This document shows positions 34,125-46,307 of a stretch of DNA of 64,000 nucleotides, one piece after another (within the stretch, counting starts at the first letter, position 1; each line of letters opens with the position of its first letter). The stretch covers positions 74,964,283 through 75,028,282 of the forward strand of contig NC_086377.1 in the NCBI RefSeq assembly GCF_036588685.1. The letters are read 5' to 3'. This DNA is from Mytilus trossulus (Eukaryota > Mollusca > Bivalvia > Mytilida > Mytilidae). A model generated the notes under the pieces. The model did not search any database, was not told the DNA's origin, and saw nothing but the letters and a program-made list of their open reading frames with translations. A program made the translations under genes and the position numbers.

Positions 34125-34373
34125 CTGATGACACAAAAAATAAGAGACATCCAACAGATGAGAACACAGATTTAAAACATTTGTCTTTCACATATGCCAA
34201 CATGTATATTAGGCAACAAGCTTGGAATTGTCAACTTACATTGTTAACTGACAACAAATACTACAAAGACATTGAAAACTACAGGCAATCATTTATTGTA
34301 ATTTCTATGTACCAAGTCTGTTTTGTCTCTTATAATCTGTGAATATCTTTTGAAGTAATACAAGACTATTTAC
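34125..34373. other. Intron flank of exon 5
   Basis: Between the 1.1 kb element and the donor of exon 5. Nothing else recognised. Confidence 0.4.
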
Positions 34374-34463
34374 CTTAAGGAAGTCCATCACTTCTTCCTT
34401 CTTCCTTTTTTCCTCTTCATCATCATAGCTTTTTATTTCTACCAGATCATAAGGAGTCTTACC
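34374..34463 (-). CDS. Roco gene, exon 5: partial ankyrin repeat and charged helix
   Basis: A 90-base exon, phase 0 at both ends, with an ATTTCAG acceptor and a GTAAAT donor, encoding residues 105-134. It opens with GKTPYDLVEIKS, which resembles the start of a further ankyrin repeat (G-TP-DL), then changes into a charged helix (YDDEEEKRKKEEVMDFLK) that would cap the ankyrin stack or act as a linker. It lies 6.5 kb from exon 4, across the 59 bp minisatellite. Confidence 0.82.
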
Positions 34464-34695
34464 CTGAAATACAATCAAATAATCTTTCATTAATTATACC
34501 CATATATATCTTTTATTTCAAAAACTGTATAACATTATATAATAGGTTACTGTAGCATTAATTTTACCTATGCAATGCAGAATGTTATCTTATTTATATA
34601 TACTTGAAATAAAAACCAGTGAACCTAAACCAACAACAAATATGAAGTAACATTATAAAGAGATCAATGAATAATTTTTGAGATTTTGCTGTTAA
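34464..34695. other. Intron start before the 59 bp array
   Basis: AT-rich; carries the acceptor tract of exon 5. No repeat. Confidence 0.4.
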
Positions 34696-37600
34696 AAAAT
34701 TTATTGAATGATTGGTGTAGGGTGTGTTGGTGAAATGTGATAAAATGGTAGTTGTGATGGTAGTGTAAGATGTGTTGCTGGAGTATAATTAAATGGTAGT
34801 TGTGTTAATAGTGTATGAAGATGTGTTGGTGGAATGTGATTATATGGTAGTAAGATGTGTTGCTGGAGTATAATTGAATGGTAGTTGTGTTAATAGTGTA
34901 TGATTGATGTAAGATGTGTTGGTGGAATGTGATTAGATGGTAGTTTTGTTAATAGTGTTTGATTGGTGTAGGGTGTATTGGTGAAGTATGATTAGATGGT
35001 AGTTTTGTTAATAATGTATGATTGGTGTAAGGTGTATTGGTGGAATGTCATTAAATGATAGTTTTGTTAATAGTTTATGATAAGTGTAAGGTGGTTAGTT
35101 AAATGTGACTAGATGGTGGTAAGATGTGTTGCTGGAGTATAATTAGATGGTAGTTTTGTTAGTAGTGTATGATTGGTGTATGGTGTATTGGTGGAATGTG
35201 GTTAGATGGTAGTTGTGATGGTAGTGTATGATTGGTGTAAGGTGTATTGGTGGAATGTCATTGATTGGTTGAAAGTATGTTGGTAGTGTATGATTGGTTG
35301 CAGGTATGTTGGTAGTGTATGATTGGTGGGAGGTATGTTGGTGGTGTATGATTAATTGCAGGTATGTTGGTAGTGTATGATTGGTGGGAGGTGGGTTAGT
35401 GGAATGTGATTAGATGGTAGTAAGATGTGTTGCTGGAGTATAATTAGATGGTTGTTTTATTAATAGTGTATGATTGGTGTAAGATCTGTTGATGGAATGT
35501 GATGAGATGGTAGTTGTGTCAGTAGTGTTCGATTGGTGTTAGCTGTGTTGGTTGAGTATAATGAGATTGGAGTTTTGTCAGTAGTGTAGGATTGGTGATA
35601 GGTGTGTTGGTGGGGTATGACGAGATGGTAGTTGTGCCAGTAGTGTAGGATTGGTGTTAGGTGTGTTGGTGGAGTATGATGAGATGGTAGTTGTGTCAGT
35701 AGTGTATGATTGGTGTTAGGTGTGTTGGTGGAGTATGATGAGATGGTAGTTGTGTCAGTAGTGTAGGATTGGTGTAAGGTGTGTTGGTGGAGTATGATAA
35801 GATGATATTAGTGTTAGTAGTATATGATTGATGTAGGGTGTGTTGGTAGAGTATGATGAGATGATAGTTGTGTCAGTAGTGTAGGATTGGTGTTAGGTGT
35901 TTTGGTGGAGTATGATGAGATGGTAGTTGTGTCAGTAGTGTAGGATTGGTGTAAGGTGTGTTGGTGGAGTATGATGAGATGGTAGTTGTGTCAGTAGTGT
36001 AGGATTGGTGTAAGGTGTGTTGGTGGAGTATGATGAGATGATAGTAGTGTTAGTAGTATATGATTGATGTAGGGTGTGTTGGTAGAGTATGATGAGATGG
36101 TTGCTGTGTCAGTAGTGTAGGATTGGTGTTAGTTGTGTTGGTGGAGTATGATGAGATGGTAGTGGTGTCAGTAATGTAGGATTGGTGTTAGGTGTGTTGA
36201 TGGAGTATGATGAGATGATAGTTGTGTTAGTAGTGTAGGATAAGTGTTAGTTGTGTTGATGGAGTATGATGAGATGGTAGTGGTGTCAGTAATGTAGGAT
36301 TGGTGTTAGGTTTGTTGGTGATGTATGATGAGATGGTAGTTGTGTCAGTAATGTCGGATTGGTGTTAGGTGTGTTGGTAGAGTATGATGAGATGGTTGTA
36401 GGTTCAGTAATGTAGGATTGGTGTTAGGTGTGTTGGTGATGTATGATGAGATGGTAGTTGTGTCAGTAGTGTAGGATTGGTGTAAGGTGTGTTGGCAGAG
36501 TATGATGAGATGGTAGTTGTGTCAGTAGTGTAGGATTGGTGTTAGGTGTGTTGGCAGAGTATGATGAGATGGTAGTTGTGTCAGTAGTGTAGGATTGGTG
36601 TTAGGTGTGTTGGCAGAGTATGATGAGATGGTAGTTGTGTCAGTAGTGTAGGATTGGTGTTAGGTGTGTTGGTAGGGTATGACGAGATGGTAGTTGTGCC
36701 AGTAGTGTAGGATTGGTGTTAGGTGTGTTGGTGGAGTATGATGAGATGGTAGTTGTGTCAGTAGTGTATGATTGGTGTTAGGTGTGTTGGTGGAGTATGA
36801 TGAGATGGTAGTTCTGTCAGTAGTGTAGGATTGGCGTTAGGTGTGTTGGTGATGTACAATGAGATGGTAGTTGTGTCAGTAGTGTGGGATTGGTGTATGG
36901 TGTGTTGGTGGAGTATGATGAGATGGTAGTTGTGTCAGTAGTGTAGGATTGGTGTAAGGTGTGTTGGTGGAGTATGATAAGATGATAGTAGTGTTAGTAG
37001 TATATGATTGATGTAGGGTGTGTTGGTAGAGTATGATGAGATGATAGTTGTGTCAGTAGTGTAGGATTGGTGTTAGGTGTTTTGGTGGAGTATGATGAGA
37101 TGGTAGTTGTGTCAGTAGTGTAGGATTGGTGTAAGGTGTGTTGGTGAAGTATGATGAGATGGTAGTTGTGTCAGTAGTGTAGGATTGGTGTAAGGTGTGT
37201 TGGTGGAGTATGATGAGATGATAGTAGTGTTAGTAGTATATGATTGATGTAGGGTGTGTTGGTAGAGTATGATGAGATGGTTGCTGTGTCAGTAGTGTAG
37301 GATTGGTGTTAGTTGTGTTGGTGGAGTATGATGAGATGGTAGTGGTGTCAGTAATGTAGGATTGGTGTTAGGTTTGTTGGTGATGTATGATGAGATGGTA
37401 GTTGTGTCAGTAATGTCGGATTGGTGTTAGGTGTGTTGGTAGAGTATGATGAGATGGTTGTAGGTTCAGTAATGTAGGATTGGTGTTAGGTGTGTTGGTG
37501 ATGTATGATGAGATGGTAGTTGTGTCAGTAGTGTAGGATTGGTGTAAGGTGTGTTGGCAGAGTATGATGAGATGGTAGTTGTGTCAGTAGTGTAGGATTG

Positions 37601-39090
37601 GTGTTAGGTGTGTTGGCAGAGTATGATGAGATGGTAGTTGTGTCAGTAGTGTAGGATTGGTGTTAGGTGTGTTGGCAGAGTATGATGAGATGGTAGTTGT
37701 GTCAGTAGTGTAGGATTGGTGTTAGGTGTGTTGGTAGAGTATGATGAGATGGTTGTAGGTTCAGTAATGTAGGATTGGTGTTAGGTGTGTTGGTGATGTA
37801 TGATGAGATGGTAGTTGTGTCAGTAGTGTAGGATTGGTGTAAGGTGTGTTGGCAGAGTATGATGAGATGGTAGTTGTGTCAGTAGTGTAGGATTGGTGTA
37901 AGGTGTGTTGGCAGAGTATGATGAGATGGTAGTTGTGTCAGTAGTGTAGGATTGGTGTTAGGTGTGTTGGCAGAGTATGATGAGATGGTAGTTGTGTCAG
38001 TAGTGTAGGATTGGTGTTAGGTGAGTTGGTAGAGTATGATGAGATGGTAGTTGTGTCAGTAATAAAGAATTTGTGTTAGGTGTGTTGGTGGAGTATGTTG
38101 AGATGATAGTAGTGTCAGTAGTTTATGATTGATGTAGGGTGTGTTGGTAGAGTATCATGAGATGGTTGTTGTGTCAGTAGTGTAGGATTGGTGTTAGTTG
38201 TGTTGGTGGAGTATAATAAGTGGTAGTGGTGTCAGTAATGTAGGATTGGTGTTAGGTGTGTTGATGGAGTATGATGAGATGATAGTTGTGTTAGTAGTGT
38301 AGGATTAGTGTTAGTTGTGTTGATGGAGTATGATGAGATGGTAGTGGTGTCAGTAATGTAGGATTGGTGTTAGGTTTGTTGGTGATGTATGATGAGATGA
38401 TAGTTGTGTTAGTAATGTCGGATTGGTGTTAGGTGTGTTGGTAGAGTATGATGAGATGGTTGTAGTTTCAGTAATGTAGGATTGGTGTTAGGTGTGTTGG
38501 TGATGTATGATGAGATGGTAGTTGTGTCAGTAGTGTAGGATTGGTGTTAGGTGAGTTGTTGGAGAATGATGAGATGGTAGTTGTGTCGGTAATGTAGGAT
38601 TGGTGTTAGGTGTGTTGGTTAAGTATGATGCGATGGTTGTAGGTTCAGTAATGTAGGATTGGTGTTAGGTGTGTTGGTGATGTATGATGAGATGGTAGTT
38701 TTGTCAGTAGTGTAGGATTGGTGTTAGGTGTTGGTTAAGTATGATGCGATGGTTGTAGGTTCAGTAATGTAGGATTGGTGTTAGGTGTGTTGGTGGAATG
38801 TGATTAGATGGTAGTTGTGTCAGTAGTATATGATTGATGTAGGGTGTGTTGGTAGAGTATCATGAGATAGTTGTTGTGTCAGTAATGTAGGATTGGTGTT
38901 AGGTGCTTTGGTGGAGTATGATGAGATGGTAGTTGTGTCAGTAATGTAGGATTGGTGTTTAGTGTGTTGGTGATGTATGATGAGATGGTTGTTGTATCAG
39001 TAGTGTAGGATTGGTGTAGGGTGTGTTGGTAGAGTATGATTAGATTGTTGTTGTGTCAGTAATGTAGGATTGGTGTTAGGTGTGTTGGTA
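34696..39090. repeat. 59 bp minisatellite array (about 74 units) with higher-order repeats
   Basis: Core unit TGTGTCAGTAGTGTAGGATT, GGTGTTAGGTGTGTTGGTGG, AGTATGATGAGATGGTAGT (59 bp). The left 700 bp is diverged and irregular; the rest is regular. Marked unit subtypes (TTAGTAGTATATGATTGATG; TTGTAGGTTCAGTAATG; GTTGGCAGAGTATG) recur in the same order about 1.18 kb apart (near 35800 and 36970), so blocks of about 20 units were duplicated. It fills the intron between exons 4 and 5. Confidence 0.96.
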
Positions 39091-40112
39091 GGTTGAGGTC
39101 AAGTGAAAACTGTCTGACGGGCATGAGGACCTTGCAAGGTACGCACATACTAAATATAGATATTATAAAAGATAATTTAACATTACAAACATTTTTTTTT
39201 TCAAGTAGTCACTGAACCATGAAAATGAGGTCAAGGACATTGAACATGTGACTGGTGGAAACTTCGTAACATGAGGCATCCATATACAAAGTATGAATCA
39301 TCAAGGTCTACCTCCTTCTAAAATATAAAGCTTTTAAGAAGTTAGCTAACGCCTCCGCCACTGCTTGATCATTATCCCTATGCCGAGCTTTCTGAGATTA
39401 AAGTCGCAGGCTCGACAAAAAATATTCAGTTTTAAGGGGGCTTGCGGGTCTAAATCATTTTTTTTAATTTAAAAAAAATGGGGTCACCGTTCATTTACGC
39501 TCACAATCTGCCTTCGAAAGAAGTATACATTTTTGTTAATGTCCATTTTTCTGTTGACCTAATAGGGGAAATAGTTGTAATATCGAAATAAAAAAAGAAC
39601 TAAATTACAGAAATCACTTAAATTTTACAGTTATTTAGTTTATGTACAACTTTTTCGAAAACAACAATAAAAAATATAGGTCACCAATGAGTAAATGTAA
39701 GATATTTCTATTTTAATGCCAAACAATGGCATTTTTGCACCAAAGGGAGATAATTTGGAGCTTTTTCAATGATATCTACATTTTAAAAGTCATCTGAGGC
39801 CAACAAGAATTGATTTTTTGGAATGATTCTTGTACCATAACGATAAAGTAATAACTACTCAAGGTAATAAATGAAATTTGTAATGAAAAATTATTCTTTA
39901 ATTTTTTTCTGAAAATCTTATACTTGTGAGCCTCCTTAAGAAAACTGTGTTCATTCATTAAGTGTATGAATAAAAAGGTTAGTTCCTCCATGTAAAAGTA
40001 ACGCACAGACTGATTTCTTCATATTTAGTTTAACCTGTTTATTATACAGGTATTTCATCATAAACTTAAAAGTTGTACTTTATTATATTTTATCTGCAGC
40101 TGTTTACCCTCA
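39091..40112. other. Intron sequence with a GAGGTCAAGG-type fragment
   Basis: 39097-39330 carries GTCAAGTGAAAACTGTCTGA, GAGGACCTTGCAAGGTACGC and AAAATGAGGTCAAGGACATT, matching the end of the 20.3-21.36 kb repeat. The rest is AT-rich with no exon. Confidence 0.5.
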
Positions 40113-40117
40113 ACTAT

Positions 40118-40882
40118 CGGTCAGGGATATAACTCTATAGGGTTATTACAGGAAAATAACATACATTTGTTATTGTGGACTAAAAAATCAAAGAACTGTG
40201 ATATCATACATATGTTACATGTTTCCAAGGGACAATATACATCATTAGTTTAGTTCAAATGTATACAAGTTCTATTGATATTACTTTTGTCTATATGTAT
40301 ATGTTACTAGTTAAAGATATAACAGTTCATTTTGTCAATTTTGCATAGAACACATAGATATGTTATTACAGAAAAATATGCCAGTAATAAATAAACAGTG
40401 TTATCACAGCTTTTCGTTATCACTTCAAAGCATTTGCTCAGACATTCATCATGCTTAATTACAATGTATTTTAATTTATTGTAAGAAATAATGATCAGAG
40501 CATGTGATGAGGTTCTGCGCAAGTTTCTCAGTAATTCCCAAGTGCATTATATAATAAGTTACATTTCTTAAATAACTTAGCCTTGTTATCACAGCTAAGT
40601 TTATCCCTTAATAGCCTGCACTCATTGATTTACCATGGTCAATCAAAAATGTATTAATTTAATTAAAAAATTATTTATCAAGGCTATTCAATTAGTTTCT
40701 GCGCAAAGTCTCAAGAGTTCCCTAGAGCCCATTATAAACGAAATAATTTTACCAATAACAAGCATATGTTATTACAGATTTAGAAAATGTAGGAATAAAG
40801 AGTAGACAACTCATGGAAATATCCGTAATAACACACGCAAGTTATTTTCTGTAATAACCCTATAGAGTTATATCTCTGACTG
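40118..40882. mobile_element. 765 bp MITE with about 38 bp inverted termini
   Basis: Left CGGTCAGGGATATAACTCTA then TAGGGTTATTACAG; right (reverse complement) CAGTCAGAGATATAACTCTA then TAGGGTTATTACAG. ACTAT flanks both sides (40113-40117, 40883-40887). The interior also repeats TGTTATTACAG-like motifs. No transposase. It ends only 110 bp from exon 4. Confidence 0.9.
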
Positions 40883-40991
40883 ACTATTGTATTTGTATTT
40901 ATATTGTAATTGTACTTTCTCTGTTGACTTGTATTTAGTTTTTAGAGAATAAAATATCTATCTATCTAATAAGAATAAAACTGAAGGTTAC

Positions 40992-41093
40992 CTCATTTGT
41001 TTTCACCCAATGACTGCATCCTTGATCTAGTAACCATTTTGTTGTATCAATCTGTCCATTCTCAGCAGCATAATGTAAAGCTGTTCGTCCACT
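40992..41093 (-). CDS. Roco gene, exon 4: ankyrin repeat 3
   Basis: A 102-base, 34-codon exon, phase 0 at both ends, with a TTATAG acceptor and a GTAACC donor. It encodes residues 71-104. SGRTALHYAAENGQIDTTKW followed by LLDQGCSHWVKTNE fits the ankyrin pattern G-TALHYAAENG----WLL--G. This stretch is too short and flank-limited to show as an open frame of its own, so it is easily missed. Its last residues (TNE) lead into GKTPYDL of exon 5, where an ankyrin repeat would begin again. Confidence 0.88.
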
Positions 41094-41819
41094 CTATAAC
41101 AATAGAAAAATATAAACATGTTAATGGTGTGTGATAACAAAATCATGAGAGGAGTCAAACAATTTACCAAATGTAAGAAATATAACATCGGGTAAGAATA
41201 TATCCAATTTTAGATTCTCCCTCGCCCTGCTCGTCCGAATTTAAAGTATTTAATCTCTAATTCAATAGGCTATAAACAAGACAAACACAGATATAGGATT
41301 AGTTGCTCGCAGTAACATCTTATTTTCTCTTGCGATACAATATTTTATTTTACTGAATTGTACATATTTCTTCAATCGAAACATTATATAAACACATGGC
41401 ATATAACATTGTTCCTCTTTCGCATCGTTTCTTTTCCTCCGGCTAATGCCTCCAACGCCTGTACGTACAATACACATAGCAGCAACTGCACATATACCTA
41501 TGTGACCAACTTCAATCCGACGTAACTGCGAGCACCTTCGATACTAATACATTTAAATCCCAAACTTTATATAGTACCTTTATACACCACCCATAAAAAC
41601 CGCCAAAACTTTCCTCGTGCCTCCTGCACCTAACATCAAACTTATAAATAGTACATACTGTTACAAAACCAGTATCCGAACTAGTTATACTAGTTCCCAT
41701 CTGTAAATATTAACTACAAATAGCAAACGGGAAAACCCCTATTTCAAACGAAATAAAATACATATATTTGTGTATAAACTATTTAATCGTAGATTAAGAT
41801 ATATAAATTCAATGTATAT
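41094..41819. other. Intron between exons 3 and 4, unassigned part
   Basis: Two minus-strand frames of 62-71 codons (41262-41477, 41512-41700) have no recognised domain. No repeat of note. Confidence 0.35.
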
Positions 41820-43130
41820 TTTTTCTGATTCAGTGAAACAAAGCAGGTAAAAAAATAGTAAACTCTTAATTATATAAGTGTTACAAGTCAAATAATAGCA
41901 ACCCTCACTTTATATAAGTCTCACAAGTATTTGTTGTCCATTTAACATGTATGATTAACAACATGATTTTATGTTGATTCAGTAGAATGATCAAAGTCGA
42001 AAAAAAAACTTTTTTTCAAGAAACATTAAAACGAGTTATATTTTCTGATTCAGTACGAAGAGACAAGAAAAATAAGACCCCACTTTATATAATTCTGTCA
42101 AGTATTTGTTATTTTTAAAAGATGTTTAACATTAGATCTGAAGAATTAACATTATCTAACTAAAGATGTTAACACAACTTGTTCTCATCAACTTCTCATT
42201 AAAATCAGATGATAACAAAATAATTTTTCGTCAGGAAACAAAATAAAACCTTAACTATCTGATTCAGTTCTGTGTTACGAATAAAATGAGACCCCACTTT
42301 ATATAATTCTAACAAATATTTGTTATCCATTAAACCTGTCTGATTAACAACATGATTTTCTGTAGATTCTGTATAAAGTGATGTTTGGTCAGAGTAAGGT
42401 GATTAAATCTATCATTACCCTGGTGGATGTGGCCTCTAACCGACTGCCGTGAGTGACCAGGTATGTCACCACCTCTAGGTGTCCTCTCTCAGCGGCCAAC
42501 ATTAATGGTGTCATTCCAAACTGTAATATCAACATATAACAGACATCAAAACTTGTGTCATAAACTGGACAATGTTGTGTAATAAATATAAACAAAATAT
42601 ATATCACATGAATCTGTGGTCAAAACTGAATAAAATGACCAGTCACACTTTTATTTATATTCTACATAAACAACAAATAAACAACATGTTTTATTGTGAG
42701 ATGTCAGAACTTCCATCAGAACTGTCAGTTTAAAAAAAAACTTTTTTCTAGAAACATAAACAATATTTATATCAATGGACTCAGCTGGACAAGACAATTA
42801 AAATGAGACCCCATTTTATATAATTCTAACACATATTTGTTGTCCATTAAATCTGTCTGATTATCAATGATTACGTAGAATGATCAAAGTTAAAAAAAAA
42901 AAAAAAAAAATTCAAGAAACATTAAAACAAGTTATATTTTCAGATTCAGTCCGAAGAGACATGAAAAATAAGACCCCACTTTATATAATTCTGTCAAGTA
43001 TTTGTTATTTTTAAAAGATGTTTTACATTAGATCTGTAGAGTTAACATAATCTGACTAGAGAATAAAATGAGACCCCACTTCATATAATTCTAACAAATA
43101 TGTGTTGTCCATTAAACCTGTCTGATTAAC
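41820..43130. repeat. Degenerate repeats flanking exon 3
   Basis: Six diverged copies of a motif containing TTCTGATTCAGTACGAAGAG, AATAAGACCCCACTTTATAT and AATTCTGTCAAGTATTTGTT, starting near 41826, 42046, 42260, 42779, 42940 and 43055. They sit on both sides of exon 3. The exon itself is single. Confidence 0.75.
42419..42520 (-). CDS. Roco gene, exon 3: ankyrin repeat 2
   Basis: A 102-base, 34-codon exon, phase 0 at both ends, with a TTACAG acceptor and a GTAATG donor. It encodes residues 37-70. The segment GMTPLMLAAERGHLEVVTYL is a near-perfect ankyrin consensus (G-TPL-AA--GH-E-V--L), followed by VTHGSRLEATSTR. It is the best-conserved repeat of the protein. The introns on either side contain degenerate duplicated sequence (41820-43130), but I found no second copy of this exon there. 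Confidence 0.9.
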
Positions 43131-43235
43131 AGTATTTTGTGTCTTTTCAAAATAATGATCAAAGCTTAGAAAATATTTAGTGGTATTTCCGTGTAAAATG
43201 TTGGGTGTCTACCAGCTGCTTCATATCATATGAGT

Positions 43236-43444
43236 TGTTGTGTATAAGGGTAATATAGCAATGGTGTATGTTTGTGGTGAGTATAAGGGTAATATAGCAA
43301 TGGTGTATGTTTGTGGTGAGTATAAGGGTAATATAGCAATGGTGTATGTTTGTGGTGAGTATAAGGGTAATATAGCAATGGTGTATGTTTGTGGTGAGTA
43401 TAAGGGTAATATAGCAATGGTGTATGTTTGTGGTGAGTATAAGT
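43236..43444. repeat. 39 bp minisatellite, small array (about 5 units)
   Basis: Units GTATAAGGGTAATATAGCAA then TGGTGTATGTTTGTGGTGA are practically identical. The 39 bp period keeps frames open on both strands (13-residue repeats). Alignable without gaps to the neighbouring larger 39 bp array. Confidence 0.95.
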
Positions 43445-43514
43445 AAAGAACTGCAATAAGCCATGTTTATTTTTTTCAAGTTTGCATTACCTATAAGTGT
43501 GATCTGTAACTTGT

Positions 43515-45580
43515 TTGTGATGAGTGTTATAATGTCATTGCTATGTCACATGTTGGTGTTGAGTATAAGAATGTCATTGCTAAGTGACATGTTAGTATTG
43601 AGTATAAGAGTGTCATTGCTAAGTGACATGTTGGTGTTGACTATAAGAGTGTCATTGCTATGTCACATGTTGATGTTGAGTATAAGAGTGTCATTGTTAT
43701 GTCACATGTTTAATGTTAAGTATAAGAATGTCATTGCTATGTCACATGTTGGTGTTGAGTATAAGAGGGTCATTGCTATGTCACATGTTGGTGTTGAATA
43801 TAAGAGTGTCATTGCTATGTCACATGTTGGTGTTGAGTATAAGAATGTCATTGCTAAGTGACATGTTGATGTTGAATATAAGAGGGTCATTGCTATGTCA
43901 CATGTTGGTGTTGAATATAAGAGTGTCATTGCGATGTCACATGTTGGTGTTGAGTATAAGAATGTCGTTGCTAAGTGACATGTTGGTGTTGAATATAAGA
44001 GTGTCATTGCGATGTCATATGTTGGTGTTGAGTATAAGAGTGTCACTGCTACGTCACATGTTGGTGTTGAGTATAAGAGTGTCATTGCGATGTCATATGT
44101 TGGTGTTGAGTATAAGAGTGTCATTGCTACGTCACATGTTGGTGTTGAGTATAAGAGTGTCATTGCTATGTCACATGTTGGTGTTGACTATAAGAGTGTC
44201 GTTGCTATGTCACATGTTTGTGTTGAGTATAAGAGTGTCATTGCTATGTCACATGTTGGTGTTGATTTTAAGAATGTCATTGCTATGTCACATGTTGGTG
44301 TTGACTATAAGAGTGTCGTTGCTATGTAACATGTTGGTGTTCACTATAAGAGTGTCATTGCTATGTCACATGCTGGTGTTGATTTTAAGAATGTCATTGC
44401 TATGTCACATGTTGGTGTTGACTATAAGAGTGTCGTTGCTATGTCACATGTTGGTGTTGAGTATAAGAATCTCATTGCTATGTCTCATGCTGGTGTTGAC
44501 TATAAGATTGTCATTGCTATGTCACATGTTGGTGTTGACTATAAGATTGTCATTGCTATGTCACATGCTGGTGTTGACTGTAAGATTGTCATTGTTATGT
44601 CACATGTTGGTATTGAGTATAAGAGTGTCATTGCTATGTCACATGTTGGTGTTGACTATAAGGGTGTCATTACTATGTCACATGTTGGTGTTGACTATAA
44701 GGGTGTCATTACTATGTCACATGTTGGTGTTGACTATAAGAGTGTCATTGCTATGTCACGTGTTGGTGTTGACTATAAGAGTGTCATTGCTATGTCACAT
44801 GTTGGTGTTGACTATAAGAGTGTCATTGCTATGTCACATGCTGGTGTTGAGTATAAGAGTGTCATTGCTATGTCACATGTTGGTGTTGACTATAAGAGTG
44901 TCGTTGCTATGTCACATGTTTGTGTTGAGTATAAGAATGTCATTGCTATGTCACATGTTGGTGTTGAGTATAAAAGTGTCATTGCTATGTCACATGTTGG
45001 TGTTGACTATAAGGGTGTCATTGCTATGTCACATGTTGGTGTTGACTTTAAGAGTGCCATTGCTATGTCACATGTTGGTGTTGACTATAAGAGTGTCATT
45101 GCTATGTCACAGGTTGGTGTTGAGGTAAAGAGTTTCATTGCTATGTCACATGTTGTTGTTGAGTATAATTGTGTCGTTGCTATGTCACATGTTGGTGCTG
45201 AATATAAGAGTGTCATTGCTATGTCACATGCTGGTGTTGAGTATAAGAGTGTCATTGCTAAGTGACATGTTGATGTTGAGGTAAAGAGTATCATTGCAAT
45301 GTCACATGTTGGTGTTGAGGTAAAGAGTGTCATTGCTATGTCACATGTTGGTGTTGACTATAAGAGTGACATTGCTGTGTCACATGTTGATGTTGATGTA
45401 AAGAGTGTTATTGCTATGTCACATGTTGGTGTTGACTAAAAGAGTGTCATTGCTATGTCACATGTTGATGTTGAGGTAAATAGTGTCATTGATATGTCAC
45501 ATGTTGGTGTTGACTATAAGAGTGTCATTGATATGTCACATGTTGGTGTCGAGCATATAAGTGTCATTGCTATGTCACAT
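43515..45580. repeat. 39 bp minisatellite, large array (about 53 units)
   Basis: Units GTATAAGAGTGTCATTGCTA then TGTCACATGTTGGTGTTGA. Variants include GACTATAAG, AAGTGACATG and GAGGTAAAG. Because 39 is divisible by three, a 471-codon frame and several others are open; the peptides are simple 13-mers (LVLTIRVSLLCHM) with no start context or splice sites. It lies in the intron between exons 2 and 3. Confidence 0.97.
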
Positions 45581-45865
45581 GTTGTATGATCAGGTGTCAC
45601 ATGTCATGTTCAGTACAGGAGTAGTAAATGTATGTTGTATAATCAGGTGTTACATGTCATGTTCAGTACAGGAGTGGTAAATGAATGTTGTATGATGTGG
45701 TGTAACATGTCATGTTCAGTACAGGAGTGGTAAATGAATGTTGTATGCTCAGGTGTCACATGTCATGTTCAGTATAGGAGTGGTAAATGAATGTTGTATA
45801 ATGTGGTGTCACATGTCATGTTTAGAACAGGAGAGGTCAATGAATGTTGTATGATCAGGTGTCAT
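45581..45865. repeat. About 53 bp tandem repeat (about 5 units)
   Basis: Units with CAGGTGTCACATGTCATGTT, CAGTACAGGAGTGGTAAATG and AATGTTGTATGAT. Directly follows the 39 bp array, and its CACATG motif resembles part of that unit. Confidence 0.9.
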
Positions 45866-46217
45866 GTCTCAAATTATGGTCATGCAAGATTTTTTTGGGG
45901 CCAAAGTAATGTTTTTTGTGTAGAATTCTATGTTACTTGTAATAAAGTAAATCAATATTTCAATTGTATACAGTTACGAAGTATCAGACAGCAACTCTTT
46001 GACATACAAACTGGAATGATATTCATCAGTGTAATAAAGTTAATCACAATATATCATAATACTATGTTTCTTAATATTTTGAAGACAAGAGCATTTGCAA
46101 TAAATAGAATGTACACTGAATCATTGAACACTAACACGGGCAGTGTTTTACTGATCCACATTATTTGTACGATATAATAAATATCTGTAAATGTGTTAAA
46201 CATTTTACTTTACTTAC
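45866..46217. other. Intron flank of exon 2
   Basis: AT-rich, no repeat or exon recognised; carries the donor of exon 2 at its right edge. Confidence 0.4.
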
Positions 46218-46307
46218 ATAATCACCTCTACATTCCAAGTTAGCTCTGTTCTTTATACATAATTCTACCTCTTTTATATTCCCCTCCCTTGCAGCTGTAA
46301 GAAGTTT
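46218..46307 (-). CDS. Roco gene, exon 2: ankyrin repeat 1
   Basis: A 90-base exon, phase 0 at both ends, with a CTTACAG acceptor and a GTAAGT donor. It encodes residues 7-36: KLLTAAREGNIKEVELCIKN, then a loop ending CRGDY. The pattern LLxAAxxGNxxxVxxxIxxxANxxxxD is the ankyrin helix-turn-helix consensus. Ankyrin repeats are protein-binding modules; in Roco proteins they lie N-terminal to the GTPase. The GDY end flows into FGMTPLMLAA of exon 3, forming the start of the next repeat, which supports the splice join. The gene is split so that each exon carries roughly one repeat, as is common for ankyrin genes. Confidence 0.85.

Noticed and set aside
43713-45265. 471- and 300-codon forward frames, and 153-codon reverse frame
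   Set aside because: The 39 bp repeat period keeps all frames open. The peptides are simple 13-mers with no gene context.
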